Shown here one piece after another: positions 23,821-32,392 of a DNA stretch of 64,000 bases; within the stretch, counting starts at the first letter, position 1; each line of letters begins with the position of its first letter. The stretch is taken from contig NZ_JAFDVD010000012.1 in assembly GCF_016887965.1 (NCBI RefSeq), positions 186,001 through 250,000 of the forward strand. Reading direction: 5' to 3'. The notes under the pieces are model-generated. The model ran no database searches. It saw only the letters and a program-made list of their open reading frames with translations, and had not been told where the DNA came from. This DNA is from Phycicoccus sonneratiae. GTDB taxonomy: Bacteria; Actinomycetota; Actinomycetes; Actinomycetales; Dermatophilaceae. Position numbers and translations under genes: made by a program.

Positions 23821-24810
23821 ATGCGAAGCAACCTCAGGTTCACCGCTGCCGGGCTCGGAGCGGCGCTGGCCCTCGCGGCCTGCTCCACCGGAGCGCCGTC
23901 GTCCGACTCCTCGGGCGGCTCCAGCGGCGGCGGCAACGACAACAAGAACATCGCCTTCGTCCAGGGCGTCGCCGGCGACGAGTTCTACATCACCATGCAG
24001 TGCGGCATCGAGGCCAAGGCCAAGGAGCTCGGGTACACGGTGACGACGCAGGGCCCGCAGAAGTTCGACCCGACCCTGCAGAAGCCGATCGTCGACTCGG
24101 TCACCGCCTCCAAGCCCGCCGCGCTGCTCGTCGCCCCCACCGACGTCCAGGCGATGCAGGCCCCGCTGCAGCAGGCGGCCGCGGCGGGCATCAAGGTCGT
24201 CCTCGTCGACACCACCGTCAACGACCCGTCCTTCGCCGTCTCCGAGATCAGCTCGGACAACGTCGGCGGCGGGAAGGCCGCCTTCGACGCCATCAAGCAG
24301 GCCAAGCCCAGCGGCGGCAAGGTGCTCGTCATCTCGACCGACCCGGGTGTCTCCACCGTCGACGCGCGCGTCAAGGGCTTCGAGGACGCCGCCAAGGCCG
24401 ACAGCGCGTTCAACTACCTCGGCGTGCAGTACAGCCACAACGACCCGGCGACCGCGGCGAACCTCGTCTCCTCGGCCCTCCAGAAGGACCCGGACATCGT
24501 CGGCATCTTCGCGACGAACCTGTTCTCCGCCGAGGGCTCGGCGACCGGTGTGCGCCAGGCCGGGGCCAAGGACCTGACCATCGTCGGCTTCGACGCCGGT
24601 CCCAACCAGATCAAGGCCCTTGAGGACGGCACCGTCCAGGCCCTCGTCGCCCAGCAGCCGGGCACCATCGGCACCGACGGTGTCGAGCAGGCCGTCGCCG
24701 CCCTGACCGGCGGCTCGGTGGAGAAGAAGATCCAGACCGGCTTCACCATCATCACCAAGGACAACCTGTCCGGTGAGGGTGGCCAGGCGGCCTACAAGTC
24801 GACCTGCTGA
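23821..24810 (+). CDS. Sugar ABC transporter substrate-binding lipoprotein (FrcB/RbsB-like)
   Basis: A 329-residue lipoprotein with signal peptide and lipobox LALAAC (Cys21), then a Ser/Gly-rich tether. The mature part is a periplasmic-binding-protein fold of the ribose/fructose type: IAFVQGVAGDEFYITMQCGIEAKAKELGY, ALLVAPTDVQAM, VVLVDTTVNDPSFAVSEISSDN, KVLVISTDPGVSTVDARVKGFE, DIVGIFATNLFSAEGSATGV. Last gene of the operon; the 56-bp gap from the permease and a strong terminator hairpin after it allow separate tuning. It captures the sugar outside the membrane. Confidence 0.92.
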   Translation: MRSNLRFTAAGLGAALALAACSTGAPSSDSSGGSSGGGNDNKNIAFVQGVAGDEFYITMQCGIEAKAKELGYTVTTQGPQKFDPTLQKPIVDSVTASKPAALLVAPTDVQAMQAPLQQAAAAGIKVVLVDTTVNDPSFAVSEISSDNVGGGKAAFDAIKQAKPSGGKVLVISTDPGVSTVDARVKGFEDAAKADSAFNYLGVQYSHNDPATAANLVSSALQKDPDIVGIFATNLFSAEGSATGVRQAGAKDLTIVGFDAGPNQIKALEDGTVQALVAQQPGTIGTDGVEQAVAALTGGSVEKKIQTGFTIITKDNLSGEGGQAAYKSTC

Positions 24811-24826
24811 CGCGGGTCCCCCGACC

Positions 24827-24867
24827 GCGGGGCCGCCACGTGCCGTGAGGGGCCGTGGCGGCCCCGC
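24827..24867. terminator. Strong hairpin terminator between convergent genes
   Basis: A perfect 14-bp stem: GCGGGGCCGCCACG (24827-24840) pairs with 24854-24867, 13-nt loop. There is no T-tract, which is common in high-GC actinobacteria. It lies between the substrate-binding protein stop (24810) and the convergent gene stop (24881) and could serve both. Confidence 0.75.
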
Positions 24868-24880
24868 TGCGCGTCCGGGG

Positions 24881-25372
24881 TCAGCCGGTGGCGACGCCGA
24901 CGAGGGCCGCGTTCCCGCGGGCGTCCACGCGCACGGTCGCGACCGCCGTCCCGGCCTGCACCGCGGAGGTCACCGCGGCCGCCTCGTCCTGCGGGAGCCA
25001 GAGGCTCTCGATGCCGCAGCGCAGCCGCCATCCGGAGTCGTCGCAGCGCAGGTACGTCCCCCCGGTCGGCGCGCGGCGCAGCACCTCGCCGCCGACCCAG
25101 ACCGCACCCTGCCGGGTGAGCGGGACGTAGGCGGTACCGCGCTCGTCCTCCCCCACCGGCACCGAGTCCCCGGTGCCGGAGCTGCCGGGCAGGTCGGGGT
25201 AGGACAGGTCGACGTAGGCACCGCGCCCGGGGTCCACGGGGTCGACGGCGGCCACCCGCAGCCGCACCTCCTCGCCGGTGAGCCGGGCCGACAGCGGTGC
25301 CCAGACGGCCACGCCGACGAGGACGAGCTGGGCCGCCGCCGCGGCGACGACACGGGTGGTGCGGGGCGTCAT
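24881..25372 (-). CDS. GDYXXLXY domain-containing protein
   Basis: A 163-residue protein with an N-terminal membrane anchor (VVAAAAAQLVLVGVAVWAPL) and an extracytoplasmic domain. The name motif GDYxxLxY appears as RGAYVDLSY (Asp replaced by Ala), preceded by RLRVAAVDPVDP. Later blocks are GTAYVPLTRQGAVWVGGEV and CGIESLWLP. It overlaps the DUF2157 gene by ATGA, the standard partnership of this family. Function is unknown; a membrane complex with the DUF2157 protein is likely. Confidence 0.85.
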   Translation of the reverse strand: MTPRTTRVVAAAAAQLVLVGVAVWAPLSARLTGEEVRLRVAAVDPVDPGRGAYVDLSYPDLPGSSGTGDSVPVGEDERGTAYVPLTRQGAVWVGGEVLRRAPTGGTYLRCDDSGWRLRCGIESLWLPQDEAAAVTSAVQAGTAVATVRVDARGNAALVGVATG

Positions 25373-26640
25373 GACGCGCCCTCCTCCCGCTCGGCGAGCA
25401 GCCGGCGGCGACCGCGGTCGGCGAGCACGCCCGTGCCGAGGAGCACCACGCCGACCGCGAGGAAGAGCACGGCGCCGGAGAGGATCGGAACGAAAACCGC
25501 GAAGGCCTGGGTCGTCGTGAAGAGGACGAGGGCTGCGGTGGCCGCCCAGGTGAGCCGGTCGGAGTCGCGCGCGCCGCCGAGCACGGCGTACCCGCTCGCG
25601 ACGCCGAGGTAGACGGCGACCGCCACGACGGCCCGGACCCAGTCCCCGGGGGCGAGGTCGGACGCGACGCTCGGGTCGGCCTCCGGTCGCCACAGCGCCA
25701 GCAGGACGACGAGGACCAGACCGAGCGCGGCCAGGCCAACCTCGAGCCGGTCGAGGCGGTGCCCCGTGACCACCGCGGCGGCGGCCAGCACGACGGCCAG
25801 GCCCAGCACGACCCACAGCAGCGGGCTGCCCGCCCGGGTCTCCTGCGCGAACGGCAGGGCGGCCCCGAAGAGCGCCCCGAGGGTCAGCAGCCCGCCGACC
25901 TCGCGCCACGGGACGCCGAGGGGTCGCCAGGCGTCGGCACGGGCGCGCAGCCGCAGGTGGAGCACGCCGACGGAGACCGCGGCGAGGGCGGCGGTCGCGA
26001 AGGCCAGGGTGACCGAGAGGACGTCGTTCGAGGCGTCGGCGGTGTGCCGGACGAGCCAGGAGGCCCCGAGGGCGATGCCGACGACGGCGGGTCCGACCCC
26101 CGCGACGGCGTAGGCGTAGAGGAGCGCGCCGAGGGCCCAGACGCCGAGCAGCGCGGGCTCGTAGGCCGCCACCTGGAGGCTCTGGGCCGCCTGGAAGACG
26201 ACCGCACCGAACGCGGCCGCGACGAGCAGCCGGACGGCGCCCACCACGGGCGAGGCGACGTCGCCGAGCCGCTCACGCCGGGTCGCCAGCACCTCGGCGG
26301 TGACGAGCAGCCCGACCCAGAGCGCCACGACGACGACGAACCGCACGAGGGGCGACAGCTCGTCGAGGTTGGCGGCGACGGTCCACAGCAGGCCGACGCC
26401 GACGAAGAGCGCCCCGAGGGTGAGGACGATGCTGGCCAGCGTGACGCGGCGGTGTGCGACGTAGCGCGCGCGGACCGCCGCGGCCGTGGCGTCGTCGAGG
26501 AGGCCCTCCGCCCGCCAGGCCTCGATCTGGGCGTCGAGCCAGGCGAGCTGGCCGGGCGTGGCCGGGATCGGGACGGCGGGGGGAGGTCCGTCAGGAGCGG
26601 GCGAGGGGTGGGAGGGGGCGGAGGTGGGTGGCGCGGACAT
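25369..26640 (-). CDS. DUF2157 multi-spanning membrane protein
   Basis: A 423-residue protein. A Pro-rich N-terminus is followed by a soluble DUF2157 helix region (QLAWLDAQIEAWRAEGLLDDATAAAVRARY) and then some 12 hydrophobic segments to the C-terminus. GAGGAGG precedes the ATG at 26640. Cotranscribed and coupled with the GDYXXLXY gene downstream. No biochemical role is established for this family. Confidence 0.85.
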   Translation of the reverse strand: MSAPPTSAPSHPSPAPDGPPPAVPIPATPGQLAWLDAQIEAWRAEGLLDDATAAAVRARYVAHRRVTLASIVLTLGALFVGVGLLWTVAANLDELSPLVRFVVVVALWVGLLVTAEVLATRRERLGDVASPVVGAVRLLVAAAFGAVVFQAAQSLQVAAYEPALLGVWALGALLYAYAVAGVGPAVVGIALGASWLVRHTADASNDVLSVTLAFATAALAAVSVGVLHLRLRARADAWRPLGVPWREVGGLLTLGALFGAALPFAQETRAGSPLLWVVLGLAVVLAAAAVVTGHRLDRLEVGLAALGLVLVVLLALWRPEADPSVASDLAPGDWVRAVVAVAVYLGVASGYAVLGGARDSDRLTWAATAALVLFTTTQAFAVFVPILSGAVLFLAVGVVLLGTGVLADRGRRRLLAEREEGAS

Positions 26641-26781
26641 CGCGTCCTCCTCGGTGCGAGAGGGCACCCCGGTGGGGCCACCTCCAGTCTCCCGCAGCGG
26701 TGCCCGGCACGCCATGAGCACCGCTACCCAGGTCCGCCACGCGCGCGGCGGAACGACGACGCCACCGGACCCGTCGCCTCC

Positions 26782-27777
26782 TCAGCCGCGGCGCGCGGCC
26801 GCCGTCGAGGTCGCGAGGCGTGCGGACGGAGGGGGCGCGACCTCCGCGTGCCGCGGGATCTCGTCCGGCGCCGATGTCCGCACGGTGGGCGGCCGGAGCC
26901 GTCCGAGGACGGCTCCGCGGACCGGGGCCTGCGCGGCGAGGACGCTGCCGAGCACGAGCATCATCGCGACGAGGTGCACCGGGCCGAACGTCTCCCCCAG
27001 GAGGACGACGCCGAGCACGGTGCCGACGACCGGGTTGAGGAGACCGACGACGGCGACGGCGCCGGCGTCCATGCGGGTCAGGCCCCGGAACCAGACGACG
27101 TACCCGACGACCGAGCCCACGAGCCCGAGGTAGGCCAGGGCGAGGACGGCGGGCAGGTCGAGCGCGGGCGGCCCGCCCTCGGCCACGGCCGCGACCGGCA
27201 CGAGCAGCACGCCGCCGACGACCAGCTGCCAGGCCGTCGTCACGAGCACCCGGCCGGGCTCGGTCCAGCGCTTGACGAGCACGAAGCCGACCGATGCCGA
27301 CACGACGGCGCCGACCGACGCCGCGACCCCGACCGGGTCGACCGGGCCGGAGCGGTCGTTCTGCCAGACGAGCAGGACGACCCCGCCGATGCCGACGACC
27401 GCGGCCAGCACGGTGACCAGCGGCTGGCGCTCGCCGAGCGCCATACGGGCGACCGCCATGACGACGAGCGGCGAGACGGCGGTCAGGGTCGCTCCTAGGC
27501 CGCTCGGGAGGCGGTAGGCGGCGACGTACAGGAGCCCGAAGAAGACCGCGTGGTTGAGCGTGCCGAGGACGAGGGACCGGCCCCACCAGCGGCCGCACGG
27601 GAGCTCGCGGAGCCAGAGCAGCATGAGCAGCCCGGCCGGCAGGATGCGCATCGCGGCGCTGAACAGCGGTCGACCCGGCGGCAGCGAGAGCTGGGTCACG
27701 GCGTAGGTCGACCCCCAGGCGACCGGGGCGACCGCGGTGAGGAGGACGGTCCGCACGGTGGTGGAGTTGGCTTCCAT
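26782..27777 (-). CDS. EamA-family drug/metabolite exporter
   Basis: A 331-residue DMT-superfamily transporter with ten hydrophobic segments in two EamA repeats: VAPVAWGSTYAVTQLSLPPGRPLFSAAMRIL begins the first, and LALAYLGLVGSVVGYVVWFRGLTRMDAGAVAVVGLLNPV is in the second. The C-terminal tail is Pro/Arg-rich and cytoplasmic. Such proteins export amino acids, nucleosides or drugs; the cargo is not known. Start set at the second Met (27777) because TAATAT on the minus strand lies seven bases before it, the leaderless pattern. Divergent from a MarR gene, with operator copies over both starts, so export is probably induced by the MarR ligand. Confidence 0.87.
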   Translation of the reverse strand: MEANSTTVRTVLLTAVAPVAWGSTYAVTQLSLPPGRPLFSAAMRILPAGLLMLLWLRELPCGRWWGRSLVLGTLNHAVFFGLLYVAAYRLPSGLGATLTAVSPLVVMAVARMALGERQPLVTVLAAVVGIGGVVLLVWQNDRSGPVDPVGVAASVGAVVSASVGFVLVKRWTEPGRVLVTTAWQLVVGGVLLVPVAAVAEGGPPALDLPAVLALAYLGLVGSVVGYVVWFRGLTRMDAGAVAVVGLLNPVVGTVLGVVLLGETFGPVHLVAMMLVLGSVLAAQAPVRGAVLGRLRPPTVRTSAPDEIPRHAEVAPPPSARLATSTAAARRG

Positions 27778-27810
27778 GGAAGACATATTATCTTCCGAGG
27801 AAGATATAGT
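27771..27810. promoter_or_regulatory. Twin MarR operators and divergent -10 boxes
   Basis: CTTCCATGGAAG (27771-27782) and CTTCCGAGGAAG (27792-27803) share the form CTTCCnnGGAAG, 21 bp apart (two helical turns). The second extends to an 8-bp arm on each side (27789-27806). The minus-strand -10 TAATAT (plus-strand 27785-27790) lies between them; the plus-strand -10 TATAGT (27805-27810) adjoins the second. The first operator includes the exporter start codon. Confidence 0.8.
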
Positions 27811-27816
27811 TCAGCC

Positions 27817-28302
27817 ATGGACCACGTGAGCACCGTCCACGAGCAGTGGCTCGCCGAGAGGCCGGACCTCGACACCACGCCTGTCCTCGTCATCGGGCGC
27901 ATCCACCGACTGGCCGCGGCCCTCACCCCGGAGCTGACCGCCGTGTACGCCGAGTTCGGCCTCGGAGAGGGCGAGTTCGACGTCCTGGCCACGCTCCGGC
28001 GCCACGGCGAGCCCTTCACCCTGACGCCCGGCGAGCTGTCCGAGCGGACGATGGTCACCTCGGGCGCGGTGAGCAAGCGGCTCGACCGCCTCGAGGCGCG
28101 GGGCCTCGTCGCGCGTCACGCGAGCGCTGCCGACGGGCGCTCCCGTCCGGTGACCCTGACCGCGGCGGGGCGCGAGCTCATCGACCGCGCGATGACCGCG
28201 CACGCGGCGAACGAGGCGCGGCTGCTGGCCGGCCTCCCGGGGCGCGACCGCGACACCCTCGCCCGCCTCCTGGGACGGCTGGCCGGCTCGCTCGGGGTGT
28301 GA
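27817..28302 (+). CDS. MarR family transcriptional regulator (exporter repressor)
   Basis: A 161-residue MarR regulator. Dimer helix region TPVLVIGRIHRLAAALTPELTAVYAEFGLGEGEFDVLATLRRHG, recognition helix MVTSGAVSKRLDRLEARGLVARH, wing SAADGRSRPVTLTAAGRELID. The leaderless start lies six bases after TATAGT. Divergent from the EamA exporter and flanked by twin CTTCCnnGGAAG sites, so it most likely represses both genes and releases on ligand binding. Confidence 0.92.
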   Translation: MDHVSTVHEQWLAERPDLDTTPVLVIGRIHRLAAALTPELTAVYAEFGLGEGEFDVLATLRRHGEPFTLTPGELSERTMVTSGAVSKRLDRLEARGLVARHASAADGRSRPVTLTAAGRELIDRAMTAHAANEARLLAGLPGRDRDTLARLLGRLAGSLGV

Positions 28303-28358
28303 GCGAGGACTCGCCGCGGCGCGGGCGGCCCCCCGGGGCGGACCGATAGGCTCGAAGC

Positions 28359-30152
28359 ATGCCGATCAGCAAGGTCCTCATCGCGAACCGCGGCGAGATC
28401 GCCGTTCGCATCGCCCGCGCCTGCAAGGACTCGGGCATCGCGTCCGTCGCCGTCTACGCCGACCCCGACCGCGACGCCCTACACGTCAAGGTCGCCGACG
28501 AGGCACACGCCCTCGGCGGCTCGACCCCGGGCGAGTCCTATCTGCTGCAGGACAAGCTCATCGAGGTCGCGAAGGCCGCCGGAGCCGACGCCGTCCACCC
28601 GGGCTACGGCTTCCTCGCCGAGAACGCCGACTTCGCGCAGAAGGTCATCGACGCCGGCCTCACCTGGATCGGCCCGGGTCCCGAGGCCATCGACTCGCTC
28701 GGCGACAAGGTCAAGGCGCGCCACATCGCCCTCGCCGCCGACGCGCCGCTCGTCCCCGGCACCAAGGACCCCGTCGAGGGCCCCAACGAGGTCGTCGCCT
28801 TCGCGCAGGAGCACGGCCTCCCGGTCGCCATCAAGGCCGCGTACGGCGGCGGCGGTCGCGGTCTCAAGGTCGCCCGCACGCTCGAGGAGATCCCCGAGCT
28901 CTTCGACTCCGCCGTCCGCGAGGCGGTCACGGCGTTCGGCCGCGGCGAGTGCTTCGTCGAGCGCTTCCTCGACCACCCGCGGCACGTCGAGACCCAGTGC
29001 CTCGCCGACCAGCACGGCAACGTCGTCGTCGTCTCGACCCGCGACTGCTCGCTCCAGCGCCGCAACCAGAAGCTCGTCGAGGAGGCGCCGGCGCCGTTCC
29101 TCACCGAGGAGCAGCACACCGAGCTGCTCCGGGCCTCCAAGGAGATCCTCCGCAAGGCCGGCTACGTCGGTGCCGGCACCTGCGAGTTCCTCGTCGGTCC
29201 GCAGGGCGACATCAGCTTCCTCGAGGTCAACACCCGCCTCCAGGTCGAGCACCCGGTCTCCGAGGAGGTCACCGGCATCGACCTCGTCCGCGAGCAGTTC
29301 CGCATCGCGAACGGCGAGACCCTCGACTACCCGGACCCCGAGCCGCACGCGCACTCCATCGAGTTCCGCATCAACGGCGAGGACGCCGGCCGGGGCTTCC
29401 TCCCGGCGCCGGGCACGGTCAGCCGGCTCGAGGTGCCCCACGGCCCCGGCGTGCGCTGGGACTCCGGCATGGTCGAGGGCGACACCGTCGCCGGGGCCTT
29501 CGACTCGATGATCGCCAAGCTCGTCGTCACCGGGCGGACGCGGCAGCAGGCGCTCGAGCGTTCGCGCCGCGCCCTCGCCGAGCTCGTCATCGAGGGCATG
29601 CCCACGGTCGTGCCGTTCCACCGCAAGGTCGTCGCCGACCCGGCCTTCGCCCCGGCCGACCCCGCCGAGGCGTTCACCGTCCACACCCGCTGGATCGAGA
29701 CCGAGTTCGACAACGACATCGAGGCCTACTCGGGCCCGTCCGGCGACGCCCCCGAGGCCGAGGAGCGCCAGACCGTCGTCGTCGAGGTCGGCGGCAAGCG
29801 CCTCGAGGTCTCCGTCCCCGGAGGCCTCTCCTTCGGAGGTGGCGGTGGCGGCCACGCGACGAAGAAGAAGGCCCCGCGCCGCTCCGGTGGCGGGGGCGGC
29901 GGCGCCGCGGCGTCCGGCGACTCCCTCACCGCCCCGATGCAGGGCACGATCGTCAAGGTCAGCGTCGAGGAGGGCGCCACCGTCGCGGCCGGCGACCAGG
30001 TCGTCGTCCTCGAGGCGATGAAGATGGAGCAGCCGATCACCGCGCACAAGGCGGGCGTCGTCACCGGGCTCAAGGCCGAGGTCGGCGCGACCGTCACCAA
30101 CGGCGCGGTCATCTGCGACATCACGGACGCCGAGGCCCCCGCGGAGGCCTGA
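28359..30152 (+). CDS. accA3: Acyl-CoA carboxylase alpha subunit (biotin carboxylase + BCCP)
   Basis: A 597-residue protein joining biotin carboxylase (about 1-450) to a biotin carboxyl carrier domain (about 525-595). Motifs: [20 protein letters not shown], the ATP-grasp glycine loop [33 protein letters not shown], and the biotinylation site EAMKMEQP with Lys555. An Ala/Gly/Lys-rich linker ([14 protein letters not shown]) separates the domains. It supplies carboxybiotin to the beta subunits at 999 and perhaps 10868; BirA at 208 would load the biotin. TAGGCT lies six bases before ATG (leaderless). Symbol by homology with mycobacterial accA3. Confidence 0.93.
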   Translation: MPISKVLIANRGEIAVRIARACKDSGIASVAVYADPDRDALHVKVADEAHALGGSTPGESYLLQDKLIEVAKAAGADAVHPGYGFLAENADFAQKVIDAGLTWIGPGPEAIDSLGDKVKARHIALAADAPLVPGTKDPVEGPNEVVAFAQEHGLPVAIKAAYGGGGRGLKVARTLEEIPELFDSAVREAVTAFGRGECFVERFLDHPRHVETQCLADQHGNVVVVSTRDCSLQRRNQKLVEEAPAPFLTEEQHTELLRASKEILRKAGYVGAGTCEFLVGPQGDISFLEVNTRLQVEHPVSEEVTGIDLVREQFRIANGETLDYPDPEPHAHSIEFRINGEDAGRGFLPAPGTVSRLEVPHGPGVRWDSGMVEGDTVAGAFDSMIAKLVVTGRTRQQALERSRRALAELVIEGMPTVVPFHRKVVADPAFAPADPAEAFTVHTRWIETEFDNDIEAYSGPSGDAPEAEERQTVVVEVGGKRLEVSVPGGLSFGGGGGGHATKKKAPRRSGGGGGGAAASGDSLTAPMQGTIVKVSVEEGATVAAGDQVVVLEAMKMEQPITAHKAGVVTGLKAEVGATVTNGAVICDITDAEAPAEA

Positions 30153-30472
30153 GCGACCGCGACGAGCCGTCGAGAGTACAGAACACGCCGCGTGAGCACT
30201 GGGGGGCCCCGCGGGGGGGGGTGTCGCGCCCGGGGTGTGCCCCCGCCGAGGTCGCGGCGGGGCTGGGGGTCGTCGCCCGTCCCGGGGGCCGGGTTCGGCG
30301 CGACCGGCGACGGGTCGGCGGGGTCGTGGGGGTGCCACGGCTCGACGGGGTCGGGGTCGAGGGTGTCGGGCGCGTCCGGGTCCACGGGGTCGGGGACCTC
30401 GGGCGAGCGCGGCAGGTCCTCGTCGGGGGGCTGTGGCCGGTCGGGTCCCGGCTCGCTGTCGGTCGTGCTCAT
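29726..30472 (-). CDS. Acidic, proline-rich hypothetical protein with uncertain 3' end
   Basis: From ATG 30472 the first 75 or so residues are low-complexity and acidic ([17 protein letters not shown], then repeated DPxxP), so it looks like a disordered tail protein. The start overlaps the stop of the upstream small gene (ATGA), which supports translation. The frame then crosses a nine-C tract (plus-strand G run 30213-30221) and continues antisense into accA3 for more than 400 bases, which is improbable. One base less in the tract would end the protein at 30121, nearly tail-to-tail with accA3. The 3' end is therefore doubtful; function unknown. Confidence 0.4.
   Translation of the reverse strand: MSTTDSEPGPDRPQPPDEDLPRSPEVPDPVDPDAPDTLDPDPVEPWHPHDPADPSPVAPNPAPGTGDDPQPRRDLGGGTPRARHPPPRGPPVLTRRVLYSRRLVAVAQASAGASASVMSQMTAPLVTVAPTSALSPVTTPALCAVIGCSIFIASRTTTWSPAATVAPSSTLTLTIVPCIGAVRESPDAAAPPPPPPERRGAFFFVAWPPPPPPKERPPGTETSRRLPPTSTTTVWRSSASGASPDGPE
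30167..30190 (+). repeat. Second copy of the dispersed hairpin arm
   Basis: Twenty-four bases identical to 10801-10824. Here the right arm is missing and a G/C-rich run follows. Again it lies just past the stop of a plus-strand gene (30152) where a minus-strand gene converges. Confidence 0.8.
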
Positions 30473-30753
30473 GACGTCGGCCCCGACGACGGCGGCGGCG
30501 GGGGCGGCGGCACCTGGCCACCGCCGGACGTGCCCGATGCGCCGGTCGAGCCACCCGACGGGGGCAGACCGAGGCCCTTGCGCAGCGCGGCCCCGCCCTT
30601 GCCGACCTTGTCGGCGTGCTGCGGTCCGGCCTTGGAGCGCACGAAGCCCTCGACCTTCCCGATGGCGTCCGCCGCCCTGTCCGGGTTCTCGCGCACGTAC
30701 TTCTTCAGCGTGGTGGCCGCCGCGACGAGCGCGGCAGCGCGGCCCTTGGCCAT
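30469..30753 (-). CDS. Small basic protein, MT0933-like antitoxin family candidate
   Basis: A 94-residue protein. The helical body (AAALVAAATTLKKYVREN, then ADAIGKVEGFVRSKAGPQHADKVGKGGAALRKGLGL) resembles MT0933/Rv0909-type 'antitoxin' proteins, and a Gly/Pro tail follows. GAGGAGA precedes the ATG. It overlaps the acidic hypothetical gene downstream. No recognisable toxin partner is present: the neighbour is a disordered acidic protein. A toxin-antitoxin role is therefore not supported; a DNA-associated or stress role is possible. Confidence 0.65.
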   Translation of the reverse strand: MAKGRAAALVAAATTLKKYVRENPDRAADAIGKVEGFVRSKAGPQHADKVGKGGAALRKGLGLPPSGGSTGASGTSGGGQVPPPPPPPSSGPTS

Positions 30754-30830
30754 GTCGTCTCCTCGAGTCGGTGTCCGGTGAAGGGACAACCCACTCTGCC
30801 CCGCCGAGGTTCCCGACGGGGCCGCAGCAG

Positions 30831-32234
30831 TCAGGCGATGGGGTGCAACCGGCGGGCGGCCTCGGCGATGGAGCCGGACAGCGACGGGTAGACGGTGAAG
30901 GTCGAGGCGACCTGGTCGACGTTGAGCCGGTGCTGCACCGCGAGGGTCACCGGGAAGATCAGCTCGGAGGCCCGGGGCGCCACGACCACTCCGCCGACGA
31001 CGGCCCCGGAACCCTTCTGCGCGAACAGCTTGACGAACCCGTCGGTGATGCCGAGCATCTTGGCCCGCGGGTTGCGCGAGAGCGGCAGCATCAGCACCTC
31101 GGCGTCGACCCGCTCCTCGTCGACGTCCTTCTGGGTGATGCCCACGGTCGCGATCTCGGGGTCGGTGAAGATGTTGGCCGACACGACCCCGAGCTGCAGC
31201 GGGGCCACGGCGTCGCCGAGCGCGTGCGACATCGCGATGCGTCCCTGCATGGCCGCGACGGAGGCGAGCGGCAGCACCCCGGTGCAGTCGCCCGCCGCGT
31301 AGACGCCGCGGACCGACGTGCGCGACACCCGGTCGACGGCGACGTGCCCGGACGGCTGCAGGTCGACCCCGACCTCCTCGAGCCCGATGCCCCGGGTCAG
31401 CGGAACCGACCCGACGGCGAGCAGCGCGTGGGTGCCGGTGACCTCGCGGCCGTCCTCGAGCCGGACGACGACGCCGTCGGCGGTGCGCTCGACGGCCGCC
31501 ATCCGCGAACGCCCGAGCACCTCCATCCCGCGCTTGCGGAAGACGTCCTCGATGACGGCGGCGGCGTCGGGGTCCTCGCCGGGCAGCACCCGGTCGCGCG
31601 AGGAGACGAGGACGACCTCGGAGCCGAGCCCGAGGTAGGCCTGGGCGAGCTCGGCACCCGTGACGCCCGACCCGACGACGACGAGCCGCTGCGGCAGCTC
31701 GCGCAGGTCGTAGATCTGCTGCCAGGTGAGGATGCGCTCGCCGTCGGGGACCGCGGTGTCCATCACCCGTGGCGAGGCGCCGGTGGCGACGAGCACGACG
31801 TCGGCGGTCAGCTCCTCGGCCGCGCCGGCGCCCTCGACCCGCACCGACGTCGGAGACACGAGGGAGCCGGCACCGTCGAGCACCCGGACCCCGACCTCTC
31901 CGAGCCGGGTGCGGATGTCTGCGCTCTGCGCGCGGGCGAGCGTGAGGACCCGGCGGTTGACCTCGGGGAGGTCGGCGACCGCGTCGGAGACCTCGTCGCC
32001 CTCGTGGTCCTCGAGGTGCACGCCGAGGTCGGCGGCGGTCTCGAAGTCGCTCATGTAGTCGGCGGTCGAGATGAGGGCCTTGCTCGGGACGCAGTCGGTG
32101 AGGACAGCCGCCCCGCCGATGCCGGTGCGCTCGACGACGGTGACGTCGGCCCCGAGGTGGGCGGCGACGAGGGCCGCCTCGTAGCCCCCGGGACCCCCGC
32201 CGAGGATAACGACTCTGCTCGACCGCGCGTTCAC
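30831..32234 (-). CDS. lpdA: NAD(P)H-quinone dehydrogenase, LpdA-type flavoprotein
   Basis: A 467-residue FAD/NAD(P) oxidoreductase of the disulfide-reductase family: FAD motif VVILGGGPGGYEAA at the N-terminus, NAD motif VVVGSGVTGAELAQ, YAAGDCTG, and the dimer domain. The redox pair CxxxxC is lost: the site reads GGAAVLTDCVPSK, with Ala43 in place of the first Cys and Cys48 kept. This matches mycobacterial LpdA (Rv3303c), which reduces quinones, not lipoamide. GTG at 32234 chosen because TTGGAT lies seven bases upstream; an in-frame ATG at 32243 is possible. Part of the conserved accA3-lpdA-pnp locus. Confidence 0.88.
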   Translation of the reverse strand: MNARSSRVVILGGGPGGYEAALVAAHLGADVTVVERTGIGGAAVLTDCVPSKALISTADYMSDFETAADLGVHLEDHEGDEVSDAVADLPEVNRRVLTLARAQSADIRTRLGEVGVRVLDGAGSLVSPTSVRVEGAGAAEELTADVVLVATGASPRVMDTAVPDGERILTWQQIYDLRELPQRLVVVGSGVTGAELAQAYLGLGSEVVLVSSRDRVLPGEDPDAAAVIEDVFRKRGMEVLGRSRMAAVERTADGVVVRLEDGREVTGTHALLAVGSVPLTRGIGLEEVGVDLQPSGHVAVDRVSRTSVRGVYAAGDCTGVLPLASVAAMQGRIAMSHALGDAVAPLQLGVVSANIFTDPEIATVGITQKDVDEERVDAEVLMLPLSRNPRAKMLGITDGFVKLFAQKGSGAVVGGVVVAPRASELIFPVTLAVQHRLNVDQVASTFTVYPSLSGSIAEAARRLHPIA

Positions 32235-32296
32235 GGCCCCCATCCAACCACCCACCGACCGGCGGCCTCCGACGCACCCGCAGGTCACGGTGTGGC

Positions 32297-32342
32297 AAAG
32301 GTCCCTTTCCGAACCACATGGGTTGCGCCTAGGGTGCGACCG
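32297..32342 (+). promoter_or_regulatory. Promoter region of the second ABC importer, with two small palindromes
   Basis: AAAGGTCCCTTT (32297-32308) and AACCACATGGGTT (32312-32324) precede a TAGGGT -10 (32330-32335). The start would be near 32342, leaving a leader of about 50 nt that ends in GAGGAGG before the ATG at 32393. No riboswitch consensus was seen. The palindromes are candidate operators. Confidence 0.45.
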
Positions 32343-32392
32343 GAGCCGTCATCGGCCCCCGGCGCACGCCGTCCCTCGTCGAGGAGGTCCTC

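Noticed and set aside
16008-24810. Sulfoquinovose (sulfo-EMP) cluster
   Set aside because: Aldolases resemble YihT, but there is no sulfoquinovosidase, SQ isomerase, sulfolactaldehyde enzyme or sulfonate exporter. Kept only as an alternative.
30469-30753. Toxin-antitoxin module
   Set aside because: The antitoxin-like protein is followed by a disordered acidic protein, not a toxin; the family name alone does not support a TA function.
32282-32392. Riboswitch (TPP or similar) ahead of the ABC importer
   Set aside because: The leader is about 50 nt and has none of the conserved riboswitch core sequences.
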